From NCBI GenBank assembly GCA_036960405.1, contig JBALWS010000006.1:16090-80089 (forward strand): DNA of 64,000 nt, given 5' to 3'. Origin of the DNA: Motiliproteus sp036960405 (lineage in GTDB: Bacteria; Pseudomonadota; Gammaproteobacteria; Pseudomonadales; Balneatricaceae). Position numbers and translations under genes: made by a program. Below the pieces are notes generated by a model. That model was not told the origin of the DNA. It searched no databases and was given only the letters and a program-made list of their open reading frames with translations. Shown in pieces: positions 15,860 to 23,603 of the stretch (position 1 is the first letter of the stretch; each line of letters begins with the position of its first letter).

Positions 15860-17956
15860 TTAGAACTGGTAGCGAACACCAAATTCAACCAAGCCTGCAG
15901 AGTGGTTGGGGTTTTCGATAGAGGCGGTGTTTGATGTTGCAAACCCACCATCAGCTAGCTCGTACGCCCAGTTATTGTTTTCGTAATCCTCGTAGACAAC
16001 ACGCGCCAAGAAGGTTGTCTGCTTATCGAAGAAATACTCACCTGACAATTCAACGGTATGGATCTGAGTCTCCGTATCCGGCAGTGCACAAGCTCCGGTT
16101 GGAGGTGAAGCACAAGCTCCAGTAACCGCGGTACCCGCATTCACCTGACTGTAGCTATCCTCTGTCTCGGTAAAGCGATAACCAAATTTAACCGCCACCA
16201 AGTTAGGCACCGCTTCCCAGTTCAGATCCAGACCCGCCAGAAATGAAGAGTTATCGGTATCAACACTCCAAGCATCCGAAGGCACAGCCCCGGCACCTGG
16301 TACACCGGTCTGGTCGTACTCGAACTGCTGCACCCCGGCATATAAGCTGTAGCTCAGGGTACGCATAGGGCTAGCGCCAAAATCAACGCTGTACATCGAG
16401 CCATCCAGCTCTTGCAAGCCGTAGGCGGTTTCGTTGTAGTCATCGTTCCATTGCTGCAACATCAGACCGATATGGCCGGTACGACCCAACTGGTACTGCA
16501 GGTTAACCTGCCCCTTGATCTGCTCGCGATCAGCAGTATGGTATTTCTGGGCACCAGGGGAAGAGATCCGCCCCGTGCCACCGACAATTTCAACACTTAT
16601 ATGGTCGGGATCGTAGGCAGATCCGTCACGATCAGCGATGCTCAGCTTGATGGTACCGCTCAATTTTCCCATCATCGGCAACTTATAGCTGGCCCAGAGC
16701 TTGTCTTCGTTGGTCTTTTCCCGGTTCTGATCGGGGCGCTCGATCTTCTCGTGCTCGTAGCCCAAACCGATCTTAGAGGCGCTGGGCAGACGGTAATAGC
16801 CATCAAGCTCTACAGACTGCCAGGTGGTATCAAAAGCAGGAGTAGTTCGAGTGCTACCGTTAACGTACTCAGCAGTCGAATTATCTTTATCCTGATAGTT
16901 ATACTTGGCGTTAAGCGTTAACTTATTGGTTAAGCGGGAACTAACCCCTAGCCGCGCGATAATATTCTCAACCTTCGCGTCGGCATTTACGCCACCAGAG
17001 CCGATAATTTCTTCGTTCTGCTCGCCTTGATTGTACGCCAAAAACGCGTTGAGCCGAGTAGCCTGGGTAACGCGATAGGTTACATTGGCATGCAGTTGCT
17101 GGAATTTATTATCGGGCTCCTGAGCCGTTTCAGCAGACGCAGTGTCATGGGTAACCTGATCGCCTGCGTTATCAAACGCAGAAAACTCGTAACCCAGTTG
17201 TAGCCGGTAATCGTTAGAGCCGTATTCAGCGCCTAGATTAACGTTGCTGGTGGTGTAATCGATCGGATAGAGGTAGAGCGTGGGCTTGTCAAAAGATAGG
17301 GTACCGTAATCACGTGTTCCGGTCTTATTTTCCTGCGTCGCTCCAGCGCTAAAGCGCCAATTGCTCTTGGTTTGCTTGGCGAACTCAACCCCTACCTTTT
17401 CACGTAAAACTGACACTGCTTCAGAAGTACCGGTCGCCGCGGCTGTAGTTTGATTATAAGGATCACCACCGACAGGGCCTAAATTACTGATAAATTGGCC
17501 GTGCAATTGCTTTTCGATACCGTCGAAGAAGATGCGGAACTTATGATCGCCTTGTTGGCCGCCTTCCAGGCTGAAATCTCTTGACTTAGTACCGAGAGAG
17601 TTGCCTTCGGCTCTGAAGTATTTAGCTGTGCCGTCTTCAAAATCACGCTGCTCAATATCGAAGCCGCCGTCGAGCTGCCAACCCTTTTGGTGCTGGCTGT
17701 TATATTCACCGAATTTGAACGCATCGTCGGTGATGTAACGCAGGCCGATATCGACCGAACTGGTCAACTCATTGGTACGCTGGGTTACCAAGGCGACTTC
17801 TGAATAATCCTCGCCTTCTTCTTCGTCATCATCATAAACCGCCGCCCAGCTCGTCATCGGCGCTGAAACCAACAGTGTGGCGACCAGCATTGACGGCAAC
17901 TTAATCCAACCCTTAGGCTCGGAAGACATAGCTACTACACATTGCTTAATTTTCAT
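15860..17956 (-). CDS. mtrB: MtrB/PioB-family decaheme-associated outer-membrane beta-barrel
   Basis: A 698-aa outer-membrane porin that, in this family, sheathes a decaheme cytochrome to conduct electrons across the outer membrane. It has a signal peptide ending near SAPMTSWA (about residue 38), a short acidic stretch (DDDEEEGEDY), then many amphipathic strands with alternating pattern and a terminal aromatic residue (VEFGVRYQF). The family N-terminal block SSVDIGLRYITDDAFKFGEYN is present. It lacks the N-terminal CXXC pair of Shewanella MtrB. Start at 17956 is supported by GGAGG 8 nt upstream. It begins 14 nt after the decaheme gene, so the two form an operon. Confidence 0.9.
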   Translation of the reverse strand: MKIKQCVVAMSSEPKGWIKLPSMLVATLLVSAPMTSWAAVYDDDEEEGEDYSEVALVTQRTNELTSSVDIGLRYITDDAFKFGEYNSQHQKGWQLDGGFDIEQRDFEDGTAKYFRAEGNSLGTKSRDFSLEGGQQGDHKFRIFFDGIEKQLHGQFISNLGPVGGDPYNQTTAAATGTSEAVSVLREKVGVEFAKQTKSNWRFSAGATQENKTGTRDYGTLSFDKPTLYLYPIDYTTSNVNLGAEYGSNDYRLQLGYEFSAFDNAGDQVTHDTASAETAQEPDNKFQQLHANVTYRVTQATRLNAFLAYNQGEQNEEIIGSGGVNADAKVENIIARLGVSSRLTNKLTLNAKYNYQDKDNSTAEYVNGSTRTTPAFDTTWQSVELDGYYRLPSASKIGLGYEHEKIERPDQNREKTNEDKLWASYKLPMMGKLSGTIKLSIADRDGSAYDPDHISVEIVGGTGRISSPGAQKYHTADREQIKGQVNLQYQLGRTGHIGLMLQQWNDDYNETAYGLQELDGSMYSVDFGASPMRTLSYSLYAGVQQFEYDQTGVPGAGAVPSDAWSVDTDNSSFLAGLDLNWEAVPNLVAVKFGYRFTETEDSYSQVNAGTAVTGACASPPTGACALPDTETQIHTVELSGEYFFDKQTTFLARVVYEDYENNNWAYELADGGFATSNTASIENPNHSAGLVEFGVRYQF

Positions 17957-17970
17957 CTCTGTGTCCTCCG

Positions 17971-18930
17971 TTAGCGTAACAGCTTAGAGCCGTTAGCGTG
18001 GTTACTACCATGCACCTGTGAATGACACTGCGAACAACCCTTGCCGCCCATAATATTGCCGAATGCACTGAAGCCACCGGGGGTATATTCCAAGTTGGAT
18101 CCGTCACGCATATTGCTCTGATGACTGTTTTCGGTATGGCACTGCTGGCACAGGAATGGCCGCGCTACTTTCAGCAGCCGCTCGTTAGTACCACCGTGAG
18201 CCAAATGACAATTGGTACAATCTTCCTGAACCGGCTGATGTTCCCAGATCATCGGACCACGTTTCTCAGCGTGGCAGCTAACACAGGTATCGTTGACGGT
18301 GGCTTTAACCAGCGAGAAGTCATTGCTATTGCCGTGCGGGTTGTGGCAATCGGAGCAAGCGACCTTGCCTTCACGAATCGGGTGACGGTGCGGCTTGTTG
18401 GCTTCGATGCGGGTGTTCTTGTGGCAGGCGAAGCAGACGTCTGCTTCGGTGGTCTTTTTCAGTACCGGATCGCGACTGTTGTGCGAGTTGTGACAATCAG
18501 CACAAGTCACATCGTCGGCATCGTGGGCGCCGCCAGCCCAGTTCATCACCATGCCATTCTCGTGGCAGTTCAGACAGGAGTTATTACGGTCTTCGGCTGA
18601 AGACTTAGCCAGGTTCGGGCCGTAGTTAACAGTAGGGGGAACGCGCTGTTCGCCTTCAGCCAGTTTCTTGGCGTGCTCGGAGCTAGGTCCGTGACAGGAT
18701 TCACACGTATTCTGCTCGGCGGGTGCATTGGGATCGCCGGTTACAAAGTGCGAGGTGTGCAGCACGGAGATCACCGGTGCCTCACTCTTACCACCGTGGC
18801 ATTTAATACAGCCTTCGGCTCCGCGTACGGTCAGTTCTTGTGCAACCGGCTCTGCATCTGCCGCCCATACGGGCGTCAACATACAACCGATCAACAGAGC
18901 CAAGGCTCCGCCCAGTCGTCGTAACAACAT
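17971..18930 (-). CDS. dmsE: DmsE/MtrA-family decaheme c-type cytochrome
   Basis: A periplasmic cytochrome of 319 aa with a signal peptide (to about residue 23, ...TPVWA) and exactly ten CXXCH sites: CIKCH, CESCH, CLNCH, CADCH, CFACH, CSDCH, CVSCH, CTNCH, CQQCH, CSQCH. Length and heme number match DmsE/MtrA. In the family it inserts into the MtrB barrel and carries electrons between periplasm and cell surface; mtrB follows 14 nt downstream. AGGGGA lies 7 nt before the ATG. No outer-surface multiheme cytochrome (MtrC/OmcA) or DMSO reductase subunit is in the window, so the terminal acceptor or donor cannot be named. Confidence 0.95.
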   Translation of the reverse strand: MLLRRLGGALALLIGCMLTPVWAADAEPVAQELTVRGAEGCIKCHGGKSEAPVISVLHTSHFVTGDPNAPAEQNTCESCHGPSSEHAKKLAEGEQRVPPTVNYGPNLAKSSAEDRNNSCLNCHENGMVMNWAGGAHDADDVTCADCHNSHNSRDPVLKKTTEADVCFACHKNTRIEANKPHRHPIREGKVACSDCHNPHGNSNDFSLVKATVNDTCVSCHAEKRGPMIWEHQPVQEDCTNCHLAHGGTNERLLKVARPFLCQQCHTENSHQSNMRDGSNLEYTPGGFSAFGNIMGGKGCSQCHSQVHGSNHANGSKLLR

Positions 18931-19101
18931 GATTTTTCCCCTTCGTTTAAATGTATTCTCACGGCGGGCTTATTTTGCCCGGCCTATGAGTACAACCATT
19001 CAACGCAGAATATTGACAGCAGGATTGTTACTGCGGAACTTTCTACTTCTGAACAGCCTGTCGTGTAATAGTCTTTTCAAGGCTTCTTAAGAAACGGACT
19101 A

Positions 19102-19124
19102 TTTACACTAACTAAAGAGTGTAA
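19102..19124 (-). promoter_or_regulatory. Inverted repeat TTTACACT-N7/8-AGTGTAAA, candidate operator
   Basis: An 8-bp perfect inverted repeat with a short AT-rich spacer, about 170-190 bp upstream of dmsE. On the minus strand TTTACA and TAAATA can also be read as promoter hexamers 15 nt apart. The regulator is unknown. Confidence 0.4.
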
Positions 19125-19218
19125 AGAAAAAGTAAAGATGGGGGTATTGCTGCAGCGGGCTAATTCCACATTTCTTGTGACTTTAGGGAACTTTTTTGTC
19201 CGAGATCAATACACAATT

Positions 19219-19233
19219 CGAGAATGATTCTCA
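19219..19233 (-). promoter_or_regulatory. Fur-box-like palindrome upstream of dmsE
   Basis: CGAGAATGATTCTCA, a 6-1-6 palindrome (GAGAAT-G-ATTCTC) matching 12 of 15 positions of the Fur 7-1-7 consensus TGATAATNATTATCA. It lies 290 bp upstream of dmsE and downstream of the terminator of the preceding gene. Confidence 0.45.
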
Positions 19234-19283
19234 GTTATGTAAATAACCAACAATAATCGCCTGTTAACAACGGCTTTGGGTAG

Positions 19284-19315
19284 AAATAAAAAAGGCAGAC
19301 TGAGCAGCCTGCCTT
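19284..19315 (-). terminator. Intrinsic terminator of the second EB_dh cytochrome gene
   Basis: Stem AAGGCAG/CTGCCTT followed by TTTTTATTTCTA on the minus strand, 25 bp past the stop at 19340. It separates the b561-chemoreceptor-cytochrome operon from dmsE-mtrB. Confidence 0.8.
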
Positions 19316-19339
19316 GTTGTCTATCAACGATTAAGCCGC

Positions 19340-20293
19340 TTACTGGTTAGCGATCAAGTCGCCGTCACCACCATCGATGGTCAGCTTGTAGTGGAACGAA
19401 GTCATATGGTACCGGCCTGCGGTGTTCTGATCGTGTAGCGCCACGCCGAAGTTGTAGGTTTTACCGGTTTCCAACGTTTTCATGCCAGTACCGCCAGCCA
19501 TCGGGCGACTGAATTCAACCACCCAGTTACCACCCGCTTCAGAGGCGTTGACACTAATGGCTGGTGTCGGGCGCTCAAAACGATCTTTGAGCACGTAACC
19601 ATCGAGTGCCTGGGCTGGCTGACCTGAGTTCAGGCGTGCTTGCCAGTATTCGATAAAGGTTCCGGCGGCAACCAACGCATCGATCTCGGCATCGCTCTTG
19701 AGGTTATCACCACCGCCTTTCTTCTTGCTCATTTTGGTACGCGAGTCGGTGATGTACTTCTGCTTGTCGCCGTCTGCGGGCATCTTCTTGGCATCGATAT
19801 GGCACATCGCCCAGCAGCCACCGGCAGTGAACTCTTCGATTGCGCCATCTTCGAGCATGATGGTCACCTTGCTCTCGAAATCGGCATCTTGCTTCTCTGC
19901 AGCAGCGCCTGCGGCTTTGGGCCACTCCAGGCGGATATGTAGATTAGTGCCGTCATTGGCAGCCTGAGCCTTCACCGTAGTATGGCCACGACGTCCACCC
20001 AGGGGCGCAGACTCGGTGTCCTTGCCTTTGACGATCAATGGACCGTAAGAGGACTCATCGCCTTTATGGCACTCTATGCAGGTCTTCTTACGCTTTTTAT
20101 AACGTGCCGCGCCATCATGCTTGCGCTTAGAGTACATCCACTCCAGCGAGGTCTCGCCAGGGAAAAAAACCTCAACATCGGCCGTTTTAGCCGCCGACCA
20201 ATCAACCGCAACAGCGGGTAAACTGACCACACTCAACAGTGCCGCTGATACGACAGTCGCAGCCAAGCCCTTTTTCATTGTTTGGTTCAACAC
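19340..20293 (-). CDS. Exported c-type cytochrome with ethylbenzene-dehydrogenase-like heme-binding domain (paralogue 2)
   Basis: A 317-aa paralogue of the 14619-15605 product, alike over its whole length: signal peptide to about residue 29, shared block FFPGETSLEWMYSKRKHDGA, c-heme site CIECH (72-76), CX3CH (CWAMCH, 160-165), and C-terminal YNFGVALHDQNTAGRYHMTS. The start is GTG 20293: AGGAG lies 8 nt upstream, while the internal ATG at 20278 is too far. It is 31 bp downstream of the heme chemoreceptor and probably in one operon with it and cytochrome b561. Proposed role: periplasmic redox partner of the DmsE/MtrB conduit (inference). Confidence 0.82.
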   Translation of the reverse strand: MLNQTMKKGLAATVVSAALLSVVSLPAVAVDWSAAKTADVEVFFPGETSLEWMYSKRKHDGAARYKKRKKTCIECHKGDESSYGPLIVKGKDTESAPLGGRRGHTTVKAQAANDGTNLHIRLEWPKAAGAAAEKQDADFESKVTIMLEDGAIEEFTAGGCWAMCHIDAKKMPADGDKQKYITDSRTKMSKKKGGGDNLKSDAEIDALVAAGTFIEYWQARLNSGQPAQALDGYVLKDRFERPTPAISVNASEAGGNWVVEFSRPMAGGTGMKTLETGKTYNFGVALHDQNTAGRYHMTSFHYKLTIDGGDGDLIANQ

Positions 20294-20324
20294 GTTTACT
20301 ACTCCTTTGCGATAGCCTTGCTGG

Positions 20325-21941
20325 CTAGCGCTCCAATTTAAACTGCCTAATCAGCGATTCCAGCTGGTCAGCACGCGCACGAAGCTGTTGACTGACCTCC
20401 AAGCTTCCCTTGGCCCTTGCTGCCGTGCCTTCGGAAATATTACTGATCTCACCAATATTGAAATTGATCTGTTCGGCAACGCTATTTTGCTCGTCAGAGG
20501 CGCTGGCCATCTGGTCGTTCATCTTATTAATGTCGTTCAGGTGGCCGACAATATCCTGCAGCGTGTCGACCGCTTTCTCTGCTTCGGCAATTCCCTGCTG
20601 GGCTGTAATCCGCGACGGCTCAACCATCTCAATCGCCTGATGGGTTTCACTCTGCAGTTCGTCGATCACCAGCTTGATCTCTTTGGTGGAGCCATGGGTC
20701 TTGTTAGCCAAGCTGCGAACCTCATCGGCAACCACCGCAAAGCCTCGCCCCATCTCTCCAGCACGTGCTGCTTCGATCGCGGCATTAAGCGCCAGCAAAT
20801 TGGTTTGCGCAGCGATGCCGTTGATCACATCCAGAACCGAGCCCACTTTGTCACTCTTTTCGCCAACACGCTGAATCACGCTAGCTGTGCGCTCAATCTC
20901 TGCCGCCAGATCGTTGAGTGCCTTAATCGAGGTCTGCATTACCACCACGCTTTCACGCGCCAGACGACTGGTATCTTCGGAGGCCTGACGGCTAACATTG
21001 GCATCTTGCATCACTTCTGCAGAGGCGACCTGCATCTGCTCCATCGCCTCGGCGACCTGCTGGGTACCGCTATTTTGGCGCATCACATTTTCTAGCGTTT
21101 CGCGCGATCCATCGGCGATATGACCCGCCTCGCTGTTGACCTCAACCACCTCTTCGCGGACCTGCTTGAGGCTATTCTGGAAGGTATCGAGCATGCTATT
21201 ACACGCCAGCGCAACCATCCCCACTTCGTCCTTACTGTGTATCGGCGCCCGCTGAGTCAGATCTGAATTGGATTCTATCGTCGACAAGGCGGTGCTCAGT
21301 CCGCGTAGCGGCCGAGTCATAACTCGATTCAACAGCACAACAATCAGCACCACGCCCAGCGCGAACAAGCCAATCATGATCAAGCTGGAACGGGTGATAT
21401 TGCCTTCAATAATCTGATCAAACTCATCCAGCGAGTAAGTCACCCTGATCGCACCAATGATGGTTCCCTCTTCGGTCACCTCTTCGTGGCAGCCCATGCA
21501 CTCAACACCACGAAACAGCTCCAGTGCAGGGATAGGAAACATGCGAGTCAAAGTGCGGCCGTTGTCGGTCTGCTGAACTAAGGTAAATTCTTCGCCCTGC
21601 AGCGCGCGTTGCTCATACTCATCACGCGGGTATTGATCCTCAAACCCTTCACCCCATTCATCGTCAAGTACGTCTGAGCGAAGAATCCGGGCTTCGATGA
21701 TGCCCTTTTGCTCCATCATTTTGTTCTGCAGGATATCCCGATCCTCCATCTCATCGTTGATCATCATGATGTTGAGGTTGTCGAGGTAGAAAAAAGCGGT
21801 CATCTCACTTTGGGACAGGATCATGTCAAACGCTAGCTGGCGCTCACTTCGAAAAGTGTTGAGCAGCGAGATCGACACCACCAACATCGTAACAACAATA
21901 AGACAAGCGATTACTTTGGTCTGAATCGATAGATTCTTCAT
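20325..21941 (-). CDS. Methyl-accepting chemotaxis protein with a periplasmic c-heme (CXXCH) sensor domain
   Basis: A 538-aa transmembrane chemoreceptor. TM1 is about residues 8-28. The periplasmic domain (29-185) contains the c-heme motif CMGCH at 148-152 near its C-terminal end, followed by IIGAIRVTYSLDEFD. TM2 is about 187-205. A HAMP domain follows (206-260), then the signalling domain with the highly conserved hairpin tip NAAIEAARAGEMGRGFAVVADEVRSLA. AGAGG lies a few nt before ATG 21941. Known relatives use covalently bound periplasmic heme to sense redox state or gases. Its place between cytochrome b561 and an EB_dh cytochrome suggests that it steers the cell by the status of this respiratory module (inference). 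Confidence 0.92.
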   Translation of the reverse strand: MKNLSIQTKVIACLIVVTMLVVSISLLNTFRSERQLAFDMILSQSEMTAFFYLDNLNIMMINDEMEDRDILQNKMMEQKGIIEARILRSDVLDDEWGEGFEDQYPRDEYEQRALQGEEFTLVQQTDNGRTLTRMFPIPALELFRGVECMGCHEEVTEEGTIIGAIRVTYSLDEFDQIIEGNITRSSLIMIGLFALGVVLIVVLLNRVMTRPLRGLSTALSTIESNSDLTQRAPIHSKDEVGMVALACNSMLDTFQNSLKQVREEVVEVNSEAGHIADGSRETLENVMRQNSGTQQVAEAMEQMQVASAEVMQDANVSRQASEDTSRLARESVVVMQTSIKALNDLAAEIERTASVIQRVGEKSDKVGSVLDVINGIAAQTNLLALNAAIEAARAGEMGRGFAVVADEVRSLANKTHGSTKEIKLVIDELQSETHQAIEMVEPSRITAQQGIAEAEKAVDTLQDIVGHLNDINKMNDQMASASDEQNSVAEQINFNIGEISNISEGTAARAKGSLEVSQQLRARADQLESLIRQFKLER

Positions 21942-21973
21942 ACTACCTCTACGAAAATTCCTAGCACCGCAAT

Positions 21974-22522
21974 TTAGACAGACTTACGCTTAAGCTTGGA
22001 CATCAGCCAGTGACTCAACGCGCCTGAAATATGTAAGCTCAGCAATATATAGATCGGCCACTTAAGAAACAAATGAACTTCTTCGCTGTAATAAGCCATA
22101 TCATCGGCCAAGATCCCTTCATCGATATCCAAGATCTGCTCACTCAACTCGATCGCCCCAACGCCAAACAAACTGAGCTGACCGCCTTCCCACAGCTGCC
22201 CGAGGATACCGCTTAGCGGCACCATCACCATCAAGAGGTACAAAGCCCAATGGTTGGTTCGAGCCGCTAAGGCCTGCCAGCGGCTATCGAAGTGGGTGCG
22301 CCGTTCCGGATAAGCAACGACCCAACCGATGCGAAAAAAAAGCAGCACCACGAATGCCACCCCAAAACCGACATGCCAAAAATCCAGCACCTCTCGCTGA
22401 TCGCTACTTTCGGCAAAATCGGTCCAAATATCGGTCCCGACGACCATCAGGATAAAAATAACCGCCGCCAGCCAGTGCAGCCATCGACCAATCAGGTAGG
22501 AGGTATCGTTTGATAGCGACAT
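21974..22522 (-). CDS. Cytochrome b561 family protein
   Basis: A 182-aa inner-membrane diheme b-type cytochrome with four transmembrane helices and histidines placed as ligands (WLHWLAAVIF, DFWHVGFG, NHWALYLLMV, LSLHISGALSHWL). Such proteins exchange electrons between quinol and periplasmic cytochromes. An insertion between helices 3 and 4 (GAIELSEQILDIDEGILADD) is acidic and probably periplasmic. ATG 22522 is preferred; the open frame extends to a TTG at 22534. It is the first gene of the operon with the heme chemoreceptor (32 nt downstream) and lies behind an FNR/Anr-type box. Confidence 0.88.
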   Translation of the reverse strand: MSLSNDTSYLIGRWLHWLAAVIFILMVVGTDIWTDFAESSDQREVLDFWHVGFGVAFVVLLFFRIGWVVAYPERRTHFDSRWQALAARTNHWALYLLMVMVPLSGILGQLWEGGQLSLFGVGAIELSEQILDIDEGILADDMAYYSEEVHLFLKWPIYILLSLHISGALSHWLMSKLKRKSV

Positions 22523-22561
22523 GTAGAAAACCAATGCTTCCGTACTATGGAATGATGCTGA

Positions 22562-22602
22562 AGTGTAACAAAATACCGTTTTAAGGCGATGATTTAAATC
22601 AA
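22562..22602 (-). promoter_or_regulatory. FNR/Anr-type box and -10 element of the cytochrome b561 operon
   Basis: On the minus strand TTGATTTAAATCAT (22602-22589) matches 9 of 10 conserved positions of the FNR/Anr box TTGAT-N4-ATCAA. TACACT (22567-22562) sits where a -10 would be if the box is centred near -41.5, the class II activator position. The predicted start is about 32 nt upstream of the b561 ATG. This predicts induction at low oxygen. Confidence 0.65.
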
Positions 22603-22777
22603 ATCCCTATAGTAAACCCTAAAATATTGTGCTCGATTGCTTCTTTTCCGTCAGCACCGGCACGTGCGCCAGCACCGAGTCACGCCGCCCAGACGCTGGC
22701 AATTAGCCACGCGAATAAAATCACTTGCAATATCCTCTGAAACCATGTTTAATGCGCGCCACGTCAGAAATGACGAT

Positions 22778-22864
22778 GCAGATGTGGCGGAATTGGTAGA
22801 CGCGCTAGCTTCAGGTGCTAGTGTACGTAAGTACGTGGGAGTTCGAGTCTCCCCATCTGCACCA
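22778..22864 (+). tRNA. tRNA-Leu (anticodon CAG)
   Basis: An 87-nt tRNA including the encoded CCA. Acceptor stem GCAGATG/CATCTGC, D-arm with GGCGGAATTGGTAGACGC, anticodon stem CTAGC/GCTAG around loop TTCAGGT (CAG), long variable arm (TGTACGTAAGTACG) typical of leucine, and T-arm GGGAGTTCGAGTCTCCC. Confidence 0.98.
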
Positions 22865-23087
22865 ATCACTAGAACACCTCCTTAGTAGCAAGACACTCCT
22901 AGTAAACATGCGTATCTGTACTCGAAACTCGAGTGCTATCGCTAATACGTCACAACGCCCGAAGCATCTACATACTCTCCAGCCAACCGCTGTTGCCAAG
23001 CTATACCACGGCTGATTCAGCAACGGCCTGGTTGTCGAACTGTTCGTTATAACATAACATTATTGTTTTTCGACGATACAACCCCCC
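22865..23087. promoter_or_regulatory. Intergenic region between tRNA-Leu and zur
   Basis: No gene seen. The zur operator lies at its right end. Upstream of the tRNA, 22603-22777 holds the tRNA promoter region; I see no further gene between 22523 and 22778. Confidence 0.5.
23046..23058 (+). promoter_or_regulatory. Zur box upstream of zur-znuCB
   Basis: GTTATAACATAAC followed by AT matches the gammaproteobacterial Zur operator (TGTTATAWNATAACA) with one or two differences. It lies about 30 bp before the zur ATG, consistent with zinc-dependent autorepression of the operon. Confidence 0.75.
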
Positions 23088-23603
23088 ATGCCGAACCAAC
23101 CCGCTTCAGATGATCTGACCGCCTTTTGCTGCAACCATGACCATCACCAGTGTATCGATCAAGCGCTTAACAAAGCCAAAACGCTGTGCAAAGAGCACTG
23201 TGCCCGGCTGACTCCGGTGCGCGAGCGAGTGTTGGAGCTGATCTGGCAAAGTCATAAACCGCTTGGGGCATACCAAATTCTTGAACAACTGGCACGGGAT
23301 GGGTTTAATTCAGCCCCGCCTACGGTTTATCGGGCGTTAGAGTTCCTGCTCGAACAAGGTCTGGCCCACCGCATCGCGTCGCTCAACGCCTTCATCGGCT
23401 GTGCGCATCCAGAGCGGCGCCACCAAGGCTATTTTCTGATCTGCCGTCACTGCGGCAGCGCCCAAGAACTGCCTGCAGAGACCCTGACCAAACCACTGAA
23501 GCAACACGCCCAAGCGCAAGGATTTAAAGTCGAATCGGAAACGGTCGAGCTGTCCGGGCTATGCCCCAACTGCCAAGCTTCGACTCAGGATCCAAGCCGA
23601 TGA
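23088..23603 (+). CDS. zur: Zinc uptake regulator Zur (Fur family)
   Basis: A 171-aa zinc-dependent repressor. It has an N-terminal Cys/His-rich extension (CCNHDHHQC), the winged helix with LTPVRERVLELIWQSHKPLGAY and PPTVYRALEFLLEQGLAHRI, the regulatory site (HPERRHQGYFLICRHC) and a second structural zinc pair (CPNC) at the C-terminus, as in Zur. The znuC start overlaps its stop (ATGA), and a Zur box precedes it, so it represses itself together with the transporter genes. Confidence 0.93.
   Translation: MPNQPASDDLTAFCCNHDHHQCIDQALNKAKTLCKEHCARLTPVRERVLELIWQSHKPLGAYQILEQLARDGFNSAPPTVYRALEFLLEQGLAHRIASLNAFIGCAHPERRHQGYFLICRHCGSAQELPAETLTKPLKQHAQAQGFKVESETVELSGLCPNCQASTQDPSR

Larger units (their letters stand above)
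18931..19339. promoter_or_regulatory. 409-bp intergenic region upstream of dmsE-mtrB
   Basis: No gene here. It holds the terminator of the upstream cytochrome gene (19284-19315), a Fur-box-like palindrome (19219-19233), a weak FNR-like TTGATctcgGACAA (19196-19209, minus strand) and an 8-bp inverted repeat (19102-19124). The long leader implies that the dmsE-mtrB promoter and operators lie here. Confidence 0.6.

Noticed and set aside
20388..21095. 235-aa frame opposite the chemoreceptor
   Set aside because: The complement of the highly constrained signalling domain commonly stays open; no start signal.
22778..22864. tRNA-Leu as the integration site of the electron-transfer island
   Set aside because: I found no copy of the tRNA 3' end near the other boundary (about 14.5 kb) and no integrase, so there is no evidence for an integrated element.
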